From Bradyrhizobium sp. B097 (GTDB lineage: Bacteria; Pseudomonadota; Alphaproteobacteria; Rhizobiales; Xanthobacteraceae), in the NCBI RefSeq assembly GCF_038957035.1, contig NZ_CP152412.1, positions 5,824,501 to 5,888,500 on the forward strand: 64,000 nucleotides of DNA, written 5' to 3'. Each line of letters opens with the position of its first letter. Positions within the stretch are counted from its first letter, which is position 1. Of this stretch, positions 24,950 to 32,705 are shown one piece after another. The notes beneath the pieces were generated by a model, which made no database searches, was not told the DNA's origin, and saw only the letters and a list, made by a program, of their open reading frames with translations. The position numbers were made by a program, and so were the translations under genes.

Positions 24950-27087
24950 TACTTCGCCACCCTGCTTTTGGCACCCCAATAGGCATCGTAGCCGGTCCAG
25001 CTGTCGTCGACGCCGTCGAGCTTGATGCGGCCGATCCGGTTGTTCTCGAGCCCGCCGAGATAGAGATAGCCCTGATGCTCGCGCATCGAGGTCAAGGTCG
25101 AGTGCGAGATGCCGGTCGGATCCCACCACGACTCCAGCGCCTCGCCCTGCTCGTTGAACTTCAGCACGCAGCCATGGTTCAGCGCGGGCGCCAGCCACTC
25201 GTCGGTCGGCACCTGCTTGACCATGCGCAGGCGGAAGCCGGGCTTTCGCGCGGCAAGGTCGAAGGTCGGCGTGCGGATGCCGACCAGCGCCAGCCAGTAG
25301 GTGCCGTCGGAGGCCCGGTTGATGTTGTCGGGGTTGCCCGGCAACTCGTCCATCAGCACCTCGGTCTTGCCCTTGTTCGGCCCCTCGATCCAGTGGCGGA
25401 ACACCTTGCACAGCGAGGTCGACGCAATCAGGATCGACTTGCCGTCATGGGAGACGCAGATCCCGTTCGGGAAATAGAAGTGGTTGATCACCGTGCGCGT
25501 GGTCTTGGTCGCCGGGTCGTAGCAGACCACGCGGCCGTTCGGCCGGCCCTCGAGGATGTCGAGGGTGTTGGTGGTCATCTCGTAACGCGTGGTGCAGTCG
25601 CTGAAATAGATCCTGCCGTCGGGCGCGATGTCGAGATCGTCGGCCATGCGCAGGCGGGAATCGTCGTTCAGCTTGTACCAGGTGCGGTTGGTCTCGTCGG
25701 TGACCTTGAAGATGCGGCCGTCGGGCGCGATGCCGTAGACGCCCATGCCGGCGACCGCGACGATCAGATTCTCGTCGCGATCGAACTGCATGCCGAGCGG
25801 CCGGCCGCCGATATGGGCGAACACCTCGCGGGTCTTGAAGTCAGGCCCGGAGAAACGGATCACATTGCCGTCGCGGGTCGAGCCGTACAGCCGCCCCTGC
25901 CGGTCGAGGATGACGTCCTCGGGACCCTCGACCTGGTCGACGCCGATCGCCTGCGCGTTGATCAGCCGGTCGTTCTGCGCGTAGGGCGAGGCCGCGCCCG
26001 GCTGCACCGCCGGGGCCGAAGCGAGCGGCACGAATGCCGGATTGACATAGATCTTCTGGATCGCCTTGCCGCGGTTCTTCGACCATTTGACGTCGATGCC
26101 GACGGCGGCGAGCAGGATCATGCCTGTTACGGCGGACGTCACGTAGCCCGGGATGCCCATGCGCACGAGGCCGTTGATCAAGAGGAAGATGATCAGCGCG
26201 CCGATCATCGCCCGCCACACTGTGCCCTTGCCGCCGGCCAGTGACACGCCGCCCAGCACCACGGCGGTCAGCGCCTGGAATTCCCACCCCACACCGGTGG
26301 TGGAATCCGTCGAGGCCTGACGTGCCGCGTAGAAGATACCGCTCGCCGCGCACAGCGTGCCCGACAGCACATAAGTCATGAACAGCATCAGACGAACGCG
26401 GATGCCGGCATGGCGCGCCGCCTTGCGGCTGGCGCCGATCGCGGTGAGATGCCAGCCATAGCGCGAGCGCGACAGGAAGATGTGGCAGATCAGCAGCACC
26501 ACGAACAGCGTCGCGGCATTGACGGGGATGCCGAGTACGCTGCCGCCGCCGATGAAATCCCAGGCGTCGCTCTCGACCGAATTGGTCGCGAACACCTGGG
26601 CGTAGCTGGTGTTGAGCAGATTGACCGAGGCGCGCAGGATGATCAGCGTCACCAGCGTGGTCAGGAACGGCCGCGTCTTCAGGAAGCCGATCAGGAAACC
26701 GTTGATGCTGCCGAGCAGCGCGCCGACCAGAAGCGTCGCCGGCACCGCGAGGCCGACCGGCCATTCGCGCACCAGCAGGAAGTAGAGCGCTGCGAAATTG
26801 CACAGCGCGAAGATCGCGCCGACCGAAAGGTCGATGCCGCCGGTGACGAGGCAGAAGCCCATCGCGAGCGCGACGAAGCCGAATTCGGCGAACAGCCGCA
26901 GCAGCGACACCGAGTTCTGCACCGAGGCGTAGTCGGGGATGGTGAGCGCGAAATACGCCCACAGCCCGATCATCACCGTGAAGGGAACGACCGGCTCGAA
27001 CCACTGTTTCAGCAACAGCTCCGACAGCAGGAGCCGGGGTGAAAACCGCCGCACCGATGCGGCAAAGGAATCAACTGCCATCGACAT
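24949..27087 (-). CDS. ABC permease fused to a C-terminal strictosidine-synthase/SMP-30-like propeller
   Basis: 712 residues. The first ~330 are a CUT2-type (RbsC-like) permease with about 8-10 membrane segments and the family motif GGIDLSVGAIFALCNF plus GWEFQALTAVVLGGVSLAGGKGTVW. After WSKNRGKAIQKIYVNP comes a linker, then a propeller of about 350 residues (GPEDVILDRQGRLYGS, DDLDIAPDGRIYFSDCTTRYEM, RVVCYDPATKTTRTVINHFYFPNGICVSHDGKSILIASTS), the last part closely following the strictosidine-synthase conserved region. Known permeases of this family end near the first domain, so this is a true fusion in one uninterrupted frame. By the usual topology the propeller would be cytoplasmic. ATG at 27087 preferred over TTG at 27093. 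Confidence 0.88.
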   Translation of the reverse strand: MSMAVDSFAASVRRFSPRLLLSELLLKQWFEPVVPFTVMIGLWAYFALTIPDYASVQNSVSLLRLFAEFGFVALAMGFCLVTGGIDLSVGAIFALCNFAALYFLLVREWPVGLAVPATLLVGALLGSINGFLIGFLKTRPFLTTLVTLIILRASVNLLNTSYAQVFATNSVESDAWDFIGGGSVLGIPVNAATLFVVLLICHIFLSRSRYGWHLTAIGASRKAARHAGIRVRLMLFMTYVLSGTLCAASGIFYAARQASTDSTTGVGWEFQALTAVVLGGVSLAGGKGTVWRAMIGALIIFLLINGLVRMGIPGYVTSAVTGMILLAAVGIDVKWSKNRGKAIQKIYVNPAFVPLASAPAVQPGAASPYAQNDRLINAQAIGVDQVEGPEDVILDRQGRLYGSTRDGNVIRFSGPDFKTREVFAHIGGRPLGMQFDRDENLIVAVAGMGVYGIAPDGRIFKVTDETNRTWYKLNDDSRLRMADDLDIAPDGRIYFSDCTTRYEMTTNTLDILEGRPNGRVVCYDPATKTTRTVINHFYFPNGICVSHDGKSILIASTSLCKVFRHWIEGPNKGKTEVLMDELPGNPDNINRASDGTYWLALVGIRTPTFDLAARKPGFRLRMVKQVPTDEWLAPALNHGCVLKFNEQGEALESWWDPTGISHSTLTSMREHQGYLYLGGLENNRIGRIKLDGVDDSWTGYDAYWGAKSRVAK

Positions 27088-27140
27088 CGCCAAAGCACTC
27101 CCTGATCCGGTTTCATGTTTCCGGATTCTGACCCGTGATA

Positions 27141-27173
27141 CAGCCGGCGCGGGAATGCCCCCCGCGCCGGCTG
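27141..27173. promoter_or_regulatory. Intercistronic stem-loop between binding-protein and permease-fusion genes
   Basis: Perfect 13-bp arms CAGCCGGCGCGGG (27141-27153) and CCCGCGCCGGCTG (27161-27173) around a 7-base loop. It sits just after the binding-protein stop. No T-run follows, so it is more likely an mRNA-stabilising or attenuating hairpin that raises binding-protein over permease expression than a full terminator. Confidence 0.65.
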
Positions 27174-27185
27174 TCTCGCGCCTTG

Positions 27186-28211
27186 TTAGTTTTTCTTGGG
27201 TAGCGCGAAGCAGGTGCCGCCGAGCGAGGCGTTCGACTTATCGATCCAGATCGGCCGCGTGTAGTAGGACAGGTTTTTCGAGCCGGGCTTGTCGCCGGAC
27301 ATCAGCAGCGTCTCGGCCGCGAACATCAGATCGTGGCCCTGCTCGGTCGCCTTGTAGCTGAGGAACTTGCTGAAATTGCCTGACGTGACCTGGTCGCAAT
27401 CGAGCTGCGAGCCCTCGCCCGAGGCGAACACCTTCACATCGTCGATCTTGCCGGCATTGCGGATCGCCTGCGCGGCGCCCGACTCCATGATGCCCCAGAA
27501 GCCGATCGAGGCGCAGAGATCGGGATGCTGCTGGATCACGGTCGCGGTGATGTTGAGCGCGGTGTTGGCATCCCAGTTCGCCGCCTGGTTCGACACCACC
27601 TTGATGTTGGGATCCTTGTTCAGCACGTCCATGATGGCGCCGACCTGATCGACGCTGGCGGCTGCGGTCAATTCGCCCTGCACGATCTGCACCTTGCCCG
27701 ATTTGCCGGAGCCGGTGCCGCAGGCCTTGACGGCTTCGTTCGCGAGCATCCTGCCGATCTCGCGCCAGTCGACGCCGACAAAGGCGCCGGACTTGTAGTT
27801 GGAGGCCATGTTGACCTGGATCACATGGGTGCCCTGGCTTTCGGCGCGCTTCAGGTCCTTCATCAAAAGCGTCACGCTCGGGTTCTGCACGATCAGGACG
27901 TCGGGCTTCTGGTCGACCAGCGCGGTCAGCGCCTGCTGCATAGCGGATGGATTGTTGTTGGGATCGCGCACGATGTATTTCATGCCGCGCCACTCGGCCT
28001 CTTCCTGCACCACGCGGCCCCATTCGTCGGACAGCGGCACGCCGAGCGCGATCGGCAAATAGGCGACGGTCTTGCCCTGCAGCGACTTGTCGTAGGCGGC
28101 GCGCAACTCGCGCCCGGCCTTGGTACCTTCCTCCTGCGCCGATGCCGCGAACGGCATCGCGGCGAGCGTCACCCCGGCGAGCAGGATCGTCCAGAACTTG
28201 GTCGTCTTCAT
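27186..28211 (-). CDS. Sugar-type ABC transporter periplasmic binding protein
   Basis: 341 residues. Signal peptide MKTTKFWTILLAGVTLAAMPFAASA, then a type I periplasmic fold of the RbsB/MglB group (KTVAYLPIALGVPLSDEWGRVVQEEAEWRGMKYIVRDPNNNPSAMQQALTALVDQKPDVLIVQNPSV, SIGFWGIMESGAAQAI). Binds the ligand imported by the two permeases of the operon. The ATG at 28211 follows GGAGGAG at close range; a GTG four codons earlier is less likely. Located between the first permease and the permease-propeller fusion. Confidence 0.93.
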   Translation of the reverse strand: MKTTKFWTILLAGVTLAAMPFAASAQEEGTKAGRELRAAYDKSLQGKTVAYLPIALGVPLSDEWGRVVQEEAEWRGMKYIVRDPNNNPSAMQQALTALVDQKPDVLIVQNPSVTLLMKDLKRAESQGTHVIQVNMASNYKSGAFVGVDWREIGRMLANEAVKACGTGSGKSGKVQIVQGELTAAASVDQVGAIMDVLNKDPNIKVVSNQAANWDANTALNITATVIQQHPDLCASIGFWGIMESGAAQAIRNAGKIDDVKVFASGEGSQLDCDQVTSGNFSKFLSYKATEQGHDLMFAAETLLMSGDKPGSKNLSYYTRPIWIDKSNASLGGTCFALPKKN

Positions 28212-28304
28212 CGTCTCCTCCACACAAAATTCTTTTGATTGATTTGGAATTGTTTTGATCGGCGCGAGAGGCGCGCTCAGTCGCCCTGTTTCAGTCGCCT
28301 CGTT

Positions 28305-29330
28305 TCAGTCCCCTTGCCGCGCGGTCTCCTCGTCGCGGGGGTGCAGCCAGTTGTCGAGCACGATCGCGGCCAGCAGCACCACGCCCTTGATGATGTTCTG
28401 CACCTCGCTGTTGACGTCCATGATGGTGAAGGCGTTGAGCAGCGTGCCGATCAGGACGCAGCCGACCACGACGCTGAACACGCTGCCGCGGCCGCCGATC
28501 AGGCTGATGCCGCCGATCACGACGACCAGCACGACGTCGAAGATCATGGTCCCTTGCGTGATCGCCATCTGCATGCTGCCCGTGGTGCCGACCCAGACCA
28601 GGCCTGCAATCCAGGCGAGCAGCGCAACCAAGACGTGCTCCAGCACGATCAGCGGACGCAGCGGAATTCCGGTCAGCCGCGCGGCCTCCGGATTGTCGCC
28701 CTGCGAATAGATGAATCGGCCGATCGAGGTGCGCGACAGGAACAGGTGCATCGCGATCGCGCAGACCGCGAACACAAGGATCGGAACCGGGATGCCGAAC
28801 AGCCGCCCGGCGCCGAGATACATCAGGCCCGGCGCGTCCTTCGGCGCGTAGACCACCCAGGCCGGCGCGATCCAGAACGCCAGGCCATAGATCACGAAGC
28901 CGGCGGCCAGCGTCACGAACAGCGCCGGCGCCTCCACGAAGGCGACCATGACGCCGTTGACGAGGCCGATCAGCACCGCAACGGCCAGCGCCAGCAGCAC
29001 TGCCGTGAAAACAGGCATGCCGTTCTGCATGTAGATCAGGGCGATCGCCCAGGAACCCGCCATGATCGCGACCTCGGAGAGGTCGATGCCGCGGCTGATC
29101 ACGATCAGCCCCATGCCGAGGCCGAGCACGCCAAGGATGGAAATACTGCGCAGCAGATTCAGGAGATTGGAAACGCTGGCAAAACCGTTCAGCGTCAGGC
29201 CGAACACCACCAGAAGCGCGATCGTGATCAGGAGCACGATCTGCTCCTGGCTCGGTTTTGCGAACATTGTGCCCGAGCGAGATGATGCCGCAGGGACAGC
29301 AACGCCGCGCGATGGCGATTGCACGCTCAT
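28305..29330 (-). CDS. Sugar-type ABC transporter permease (RbsC-like)
   Basis: 341 residues, about 9-10 hydrophobic segments, with SRGIDLSEVAIMAGSWAIALIY matching the CUT2 permease motif (GGIDLSVG in most members) and FDVVLVVVIGGISLIGGRGSVFSVVVGC near the C-terminus. Cytoplasmic N-terminal tail of about 28 residues. It is the first gene of the five-gene transporter operon, and forms the second permease subunit beside the propeller-fused one. Divergent from the LysR gene, with a 91-bp shared promoter region. Confidence 0.92.
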   Translation of the reverse strand: MSVQSPSRGVAVPAASSRSGTMFAKPSQEQIVLLITIALLVVFGLTLNGFASVSNLLNLLRSISILGVLGLGMGLIVISRGIDLSEVAIMAGSWAIALIYMQNGMPVFTAVLLALAVAVLIGLVNGVMVAFVEAPALFVTLAAGFVIYGLAFWIAPAWVVYAPKDAPGLMYLGAGRLFGIPVPILVFAVCAIAMHLFLSRTSIGRFIYSQGDNPEAARLTGIPLRPLIVLEHVLVALLAWIAGLVWVGTTGSMQMAITQGTMIFDVVLVVVIGGISLIGGRGSVFSVVVGCVLIGTLLNAFTIMDVNSEVQNIIKGVVLLAAIVLDNWLHPRDEETARQGD

Positions 29331-29380
29331 CGTTTCCTCCAGGTATTATTTTGCTTGAGACTTTAAGAGCGCCAACTCAT

Positions 29381-29404
29381 ATTCGTCAAATGCATTCGAC
29401 GGAT
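29381..29404. promoter_or_regulatory. Candidate LysR operator in the transporter/regulator divergent promoter
   Basis: 24-bp imperfect palindrome: ATTCGTCAAATG followed directly by CATTCGACGGAT, 10 of 12 positions complementary. It lies between the permease start (29330) and the lysR-like start (29422), as expected for a LysR-type site controlling both genes. Binding is inferred. Confidence 0.55.
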
Positions 29405-29421
29405 ACGGATTGATTATTTCC

Positions 29422-30417
29422 ATGCATGTGCGCGATATCGATCTGAACCTGTTCGTCGTGTTCGACGCGATTTACACCGAGGGCGGCGTCAGCCGCGCCT
29501 GCTTCCGCCTCAATTTGACCCAGCCCGCGGTGAGCCATGCGCTGGGCCGGCTGCGCGTGATGTTCAACGATCCGCTGTTCGTGCGCCGCCATCACGTCAT
29601 GACGCCGACCCCGCTGGCGCGCCAGATCATCACGACCGTGCGCCAGGCGCTCAATGGCCTGGAAACGACGCTGACCCATACCAACCGCTTCGATCCGGCC
29701 AAGACGCCGAAGCGGTTCGTGATCGGCCTGCGCAATAATCTCGAGGCGCCGATGCTGAGCGCGCTGATCAACCGGATCAGCACGGTTGCGCCGCTGGTCG
29801 AGATCGCCACCGTGCGCAGCGAGCGCAACAATCTGGAGCGGGAGCTTGCCGCCGGCACGCTTGATGTCGCGATCGATACGCTGCTGCCGCTCTCGACCGA
29901 GGTGCGGCGCGAGCAGATCCTGACCGAGCATATCGCGGTGTTCGCCCGGCGCGGCCATCCCGAGCTCGGCACGCGGCTCGACAAGAAGGCGTACCTACGC
30001 ATGGAACACGTCTGCGTGACATCGCGGCGCAGCGGCCTGTCGTTCGAGGACTTCCAGTTCCAGCGGCTCGGCCTGACGCGCACCGTTCGCCTGACCTGCC
30101 AGAACTTCGCGACCGCCTGCCATGTGGTGAGCCGCAGCAACATGCTGCTGACGGCATCCGAGAGCGCCGCCTCCGTGCTGGAAGACCCCAGGCTATTGCA
30201 GTGCTTCCCCTGCCCGTTCCCGATCAGCCCGCACGTCAATTATCTTTATTGGCATGCCACCGCCGAGGGCGACACCACCAATCAGTGGCTGCGCGAGCAA
30301 CTGCGCGCCGCCGCGGCGTTGCTCGCAGGCAGCCGTTTCAGCAAGAAGAACCGGCGCGCGGCAAAGACCGGCCCCAAGGTGACAATCCCGATCCCGACCA
30401 CCATCGCCGCCGAATAG
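29422..30417 (+). CDS. LysR-type regulator (NodD-like N-terminus) of the transporter operon
   Basis: 331 residues from MHVRDIDLNLFVVFDAIYTEGGVSRACFRLNLTQPAVSHALGRLRVMFNDPLFVRRHHVMTPT, the NodD/LinR-type helix-turn-helix. The effector domain has FVIGLRNNLEAPMLSALINRI and LLTASESAASVLED. Basic C-terminal tail. A TTG at 29410 is also in frame; the ATG lacks a clear ribosome-binding site. Divergent orientation to the ABC operon suggests that it controls uptake of the same compound. Confidence 0.87.
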   Translation: MHVRDIDLNLFVVFDAIYTEGGVSRACFRLNLTQPAVSHALGRLRVMFNDPLFVRRHHVMTPTPLARQIITTVRQALNGLETTLTHTNRFDPAKTPKRFVIGLRNNLEAPMLSALINRISTVAPLVEIATVRSERNNLERELAAGTLDVAIDTLLPLSTEVRREQILTEHIAVFARRGHPELGTRLDKKAYLRMEHVCVTSRRSGLSFEDFQFQRLGLTRTVRLTCQNFATACHVVSRSNMLLTASESAASVLEDPRLLQCFPCPFPISPHVNYLYWHATAEGDTTNQWLREQLRAAAALLAGSRFSKKNRRAAKTGPKVTIPIPTTIAAE

Positions 30418-30428
30418 CGGCGCGCCGG

Positions 30429-31304
30429 TCACATTCCGCTCAGGCCGCTGTCTACCGCAAGCGTTTGCGCGGTGACGTAGACGCTTTCATCCGACATGAA
30501 GAACAGCACCGCGTAAGCGATCTCCCACGCCGTCGCCTGGCGGCCGAACGGAACCTGGCTTTTGCCGCGCGACGGTCGGCCCGCACCGGCCTCGCGGCCG
30601 TTCGGGGTGTCGACCAGCCCGGGATAGACCAGGTTGGCGCGGATGCCGCGCCGCGCGCCGGTATGCGCGATGTTGCGCATCAGGCCGCCGAGCGCGGCCT
30701 TGGAGGAATCATAGACCGCCATCTGCGATCCCGCCTTCAGCGCCGCGATCGAGGAGATGAAGACGATCGAGCCGCCATCGGTGAACTTCGGCAAGGCGGC
30801 ACGGCAGCACAGCATCGGGCCGCGGACATTGACGTCGTAAATCCTATTCCATTCCTCCGCGCTGACATTGTCGAGCCCGGTCTTGCCGAAGGTGCCGATG
30901 TTCAGCACCATGCCGTCGAGCCCGCCCATCGCGTGGTGCGCCTCGGCGATCATCCTGATGACATCGGCCTCGCTGGTGACATCTGCAGCGATCGCGAAGG
31001 CTCGGCCGCCGTCATCGGCTATGCGCCCGACCGTATCCTCGGCGGAGGTACGATTGAGGTCGGCGACCGCGACATGCGCGCCCTCGCGCGCGAACAGCAG
31101 GCTCATGGCGCGGCCGTTGCCGATCGGATCGGTTGCGGCATCGAACACGCGCTGGCCGCCGCCGACCACCAGGATGCGGCGGCCGTTGAGCCGCCCCCGG
31201 CCCGGCGCCATGCCTGAGGATTCCGCGCTCAACGGACGGACATAGCGCTCCGGCTTGTTGTCTTGCGAGGTCCCTTGCTTGGCCTCTTGCGAAGTCTCCG
31301 ACAT
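30429..31304 (-). CDS. SDR-family oxidoreductase
   Basis: 291 residues. A 35-residue polar N-terminal extension precedes the Rossmann domain. The cofactor loop is unusual: VVGGGQRVFDAATDPIGNGRAMSLL replaces the compact TGxxxGIG with a longer insert. VLNIGTFG stands in for NNAG, and catalytic Ser-Tyr-Lys lie in FISSIAALKAGSQMAVYDSSKAA. Start taken at 31304 (MSETSQ), since the frame extension overlaps the upstream gene. It follows the CMD-family gene by 4 bp in a tetR-cmd-sdr operon. Substrate unknown. Confidence 0.84.
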   Translation of the reverse strand: MSETSQEAKQGTSQDNKPERYVRPLSAESSGMAPGRGRLNGRRILVVGGGQRVFDAATDPIGNGRAMSLLFAREGAHVAVADLNRTSAEDTVGRIADDGGRAFAIAADVTSEADVIRMIAEAHHAMGGLDGMVLNIGTFGKTGLDNVSAEEWNRIYDVNVRGPMLCCRAALPKFTDGGSIVFISSIAALKAGSQMAVYDSSKAALGGLMRNIAHTGARRGIRANLVYPGLVDTPNGREAGAGRPSRGKSQVPFGRQATAWEIAYAVLFFMSDESVYVTAQTLAVDSGLSGM

Positions 31305-31308
31305 CCCA

Positions 31309-31866
31309 TCAACCCCGCTTCTTGCCGCCCTCATAGACGGCCATGCCGGCGGCCGGATCGAGATCGGTCTCGGTCGCCTCCGTCAGCCGCGCCATCATCA
31401 TGTAGAAGCCGAGCGTGACGATCGCCTCGACGATCTCCTGATCGCTGAAATGCCGGCGCATGCCGGCGAAAGCTGCCTCGCCGACGCGGACCTTCTCGAC
31501 CACCTCGCGGCCGAAGCCGAGCAGCGCACGCTCGGCCGCGTTGAGCGCGGCATTCTCGTACTCGCCGCGCTCGACGGCATCGATCTGCGCCTGGGTGACG
31601 CCGACGCCAAGCGCGATCGGCACGTGCTGGCGCCACTCATAGGCGCCGCCCTCGAGCTGCGCCGCCTGCAGGATCAGCAACTCGCGGTTGACCGCCGACA
31701 GCTTCTGCTTGTGCAGGATCGAATTGGCGAGCCGCATCGCCGGGATCATGTTGGCCTCGGCATGGGCCATCATGCGGAAGATGTTGAGCTTGACCGGCAT
31801 GCGGTCGAACGCGGCGCGGATATCGCCGCTCGTGGTGTCCGGATCAATCAGGGGCAGCCTTGCCAT
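31309..31866 (-). CDS. Carboxymuconolactone decarboxylase (CMD/AhpD-like) family protein
   Basis: 185 residues with the CMD core helices (NRELLILQAAQLEGGAYEWRQHVPIALGVGVTQAQIDAV), including the EWxxH motif. There is no cysteine anywhere, so the CxxC peroxidase activity of AhpD is excluded; the EWxxH branch includes lactone decarboxylases and many proteins of unknown function. The start overlaps the end of the upstream tetR-like gene by 23 bp. It probably acts in the same pathway as the following SDR. Confidence 0.87.
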   Translation of the reverse strand: MARLPLIDPDTTSGDIRAAFDRMPVKLNIFRMMAHAEANMIPAMRLANSILHKQKLSAVNRELLILQAAQLEGGAYEWRQHVPIALGVGVTQAQIDAVERGEYENAALNAAERALLGFGREVVEKVRVGEAAFAGMRRHFSDQEIVEAIVTLGFYMMMARLTEATETDLDPAAGMAVYEGGKKRG

Positions 31867-32545
31867 GCGTCTCTCCCTTTTTTCGTTGCTTCTTGTCCGA
31901 TGTGTCTGCGTCCTTTGCCGCAATCAGCGACAGGAAGAACGCGAGATAGCGGTCGATCGCCTCGATCACCTTCGGCCGCGGCGAGGCCTGCGCGCCCATC
32001 ACATAATGTTCGAGCCTGACATAGATCAGGCCGGCCGCGAACAGCCGTGCCGCCTCGCGCGGGTCTGAGGTCGAGATCAGCCCGGCGAGCGCAAAGCCGC
32101 GGAAGTAGTCCGTCATCAGACTTTGCTCGCGCGCATAGAAATGGTCGGCGAACTTGGCGCGGATACCGGGCACACGGTTGCGCTCGGCGGTGATGACCTT
32201 CTGGAACTGATGCTCGCGCGGATCCGACCATTGTTCGACGAGGTCGAGCGCGAACTGGCGGCAGAACGCCGCCGGCTGCCGCGCGAGCTGCCGGTAGCGC
32301 GGCGCCTCGAGCCGGTCGGCCGAACTCGCCGGACCGTGCTCGCTGACGATCGCTTCGAGGATCGCGGCCTTGCCCGGGAAATGATTGTAGAGGCTGCTCT
32401 CGCGGATGCCGACGCGGCGCGCAAGCTCGCGCATCGACGCGCCGCCATAGCCGCTTTGCGCGAACAGGCTGAGCGCCTCGCTGAGGATGCGCTCGCGGGT
32501 GGAGGTCACGACCGCCTCGGCCGCGCTGGATGTGGAAACCGCCAT
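31844..32545 (-). CDS. TetR-family repressor
   Basis: 233 residues, with the TetR helix-turn-helix at about 15-62 (RERILSEALSLFAQSGYGGASMRELARRVGIRESSLYNHFPGKAAILEAI) and a helical ligand domain similar to regulators of acyl-CoA and aromatic genes. A charged C-terminal tail follows. Two tandem near-perfect palindromes lie 7-55 bp upstream, the first overlapping its own presumed promoter. It heads an operon with the CMD and SDR genes and is divergent from the binding-protein gene. The ATG at 32545 is chosen because the extension to 32611 would translate through the operators. Confidence 0.88.
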   Translation of the reverse strand: MAVSTSSAAEAVVTSTRERILSEALSLFAQSGYGGASMRELARRVGIRESSLYNHFPGKAAILEAIVSEHGPASSADRLEAPRYRQLARQPAAFCRQFALDLVEQWSDPREHQFQKVITAERNRVPGIRAKFADHFYAREQSLMTDYFRGFALAGLISTSDPREAARLFAAGLIYVRLEHYVMGAQASPRPKVIEAIDRYLAFFLSLIAAKDADTSDKKQRKKGETHGKAAPD

Positions 32546-32551
32546 GGCGCC

Positions 32552-32600
32552 TTGACTAGCGAACGATCGTTCGTTAGTCAACGTACGAACGATCGTTCGT
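32552..32600. promoter_or_regulatory. Tandem TetR operators
   Basis: Site 1 (32552-32581) is a 30-bp palindrome with one mismatched pair, centred on CGAACGATCGTTCG. Site 2 (32585-32600), ACGAACGATCGTTCGT, is perfect over 16 bp. Their centres are 26 bp apart. They occupy the divergent region between the tetR-like gene and the binding-protein gene, so two dimers (or dimer pairs) could bind cooperatively. Confidence 0.82.
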
Positions 32601-32705
32601 CTGCATGGCAACGGTCACGGCCCGCAAGCCGCGCAGGCGGCGGGCGACGTATTCGCGTTTCAACTCCGCCCGAAGAGGCGGAGAGCAGTCTGGGGAGATT
32701 CCGTC

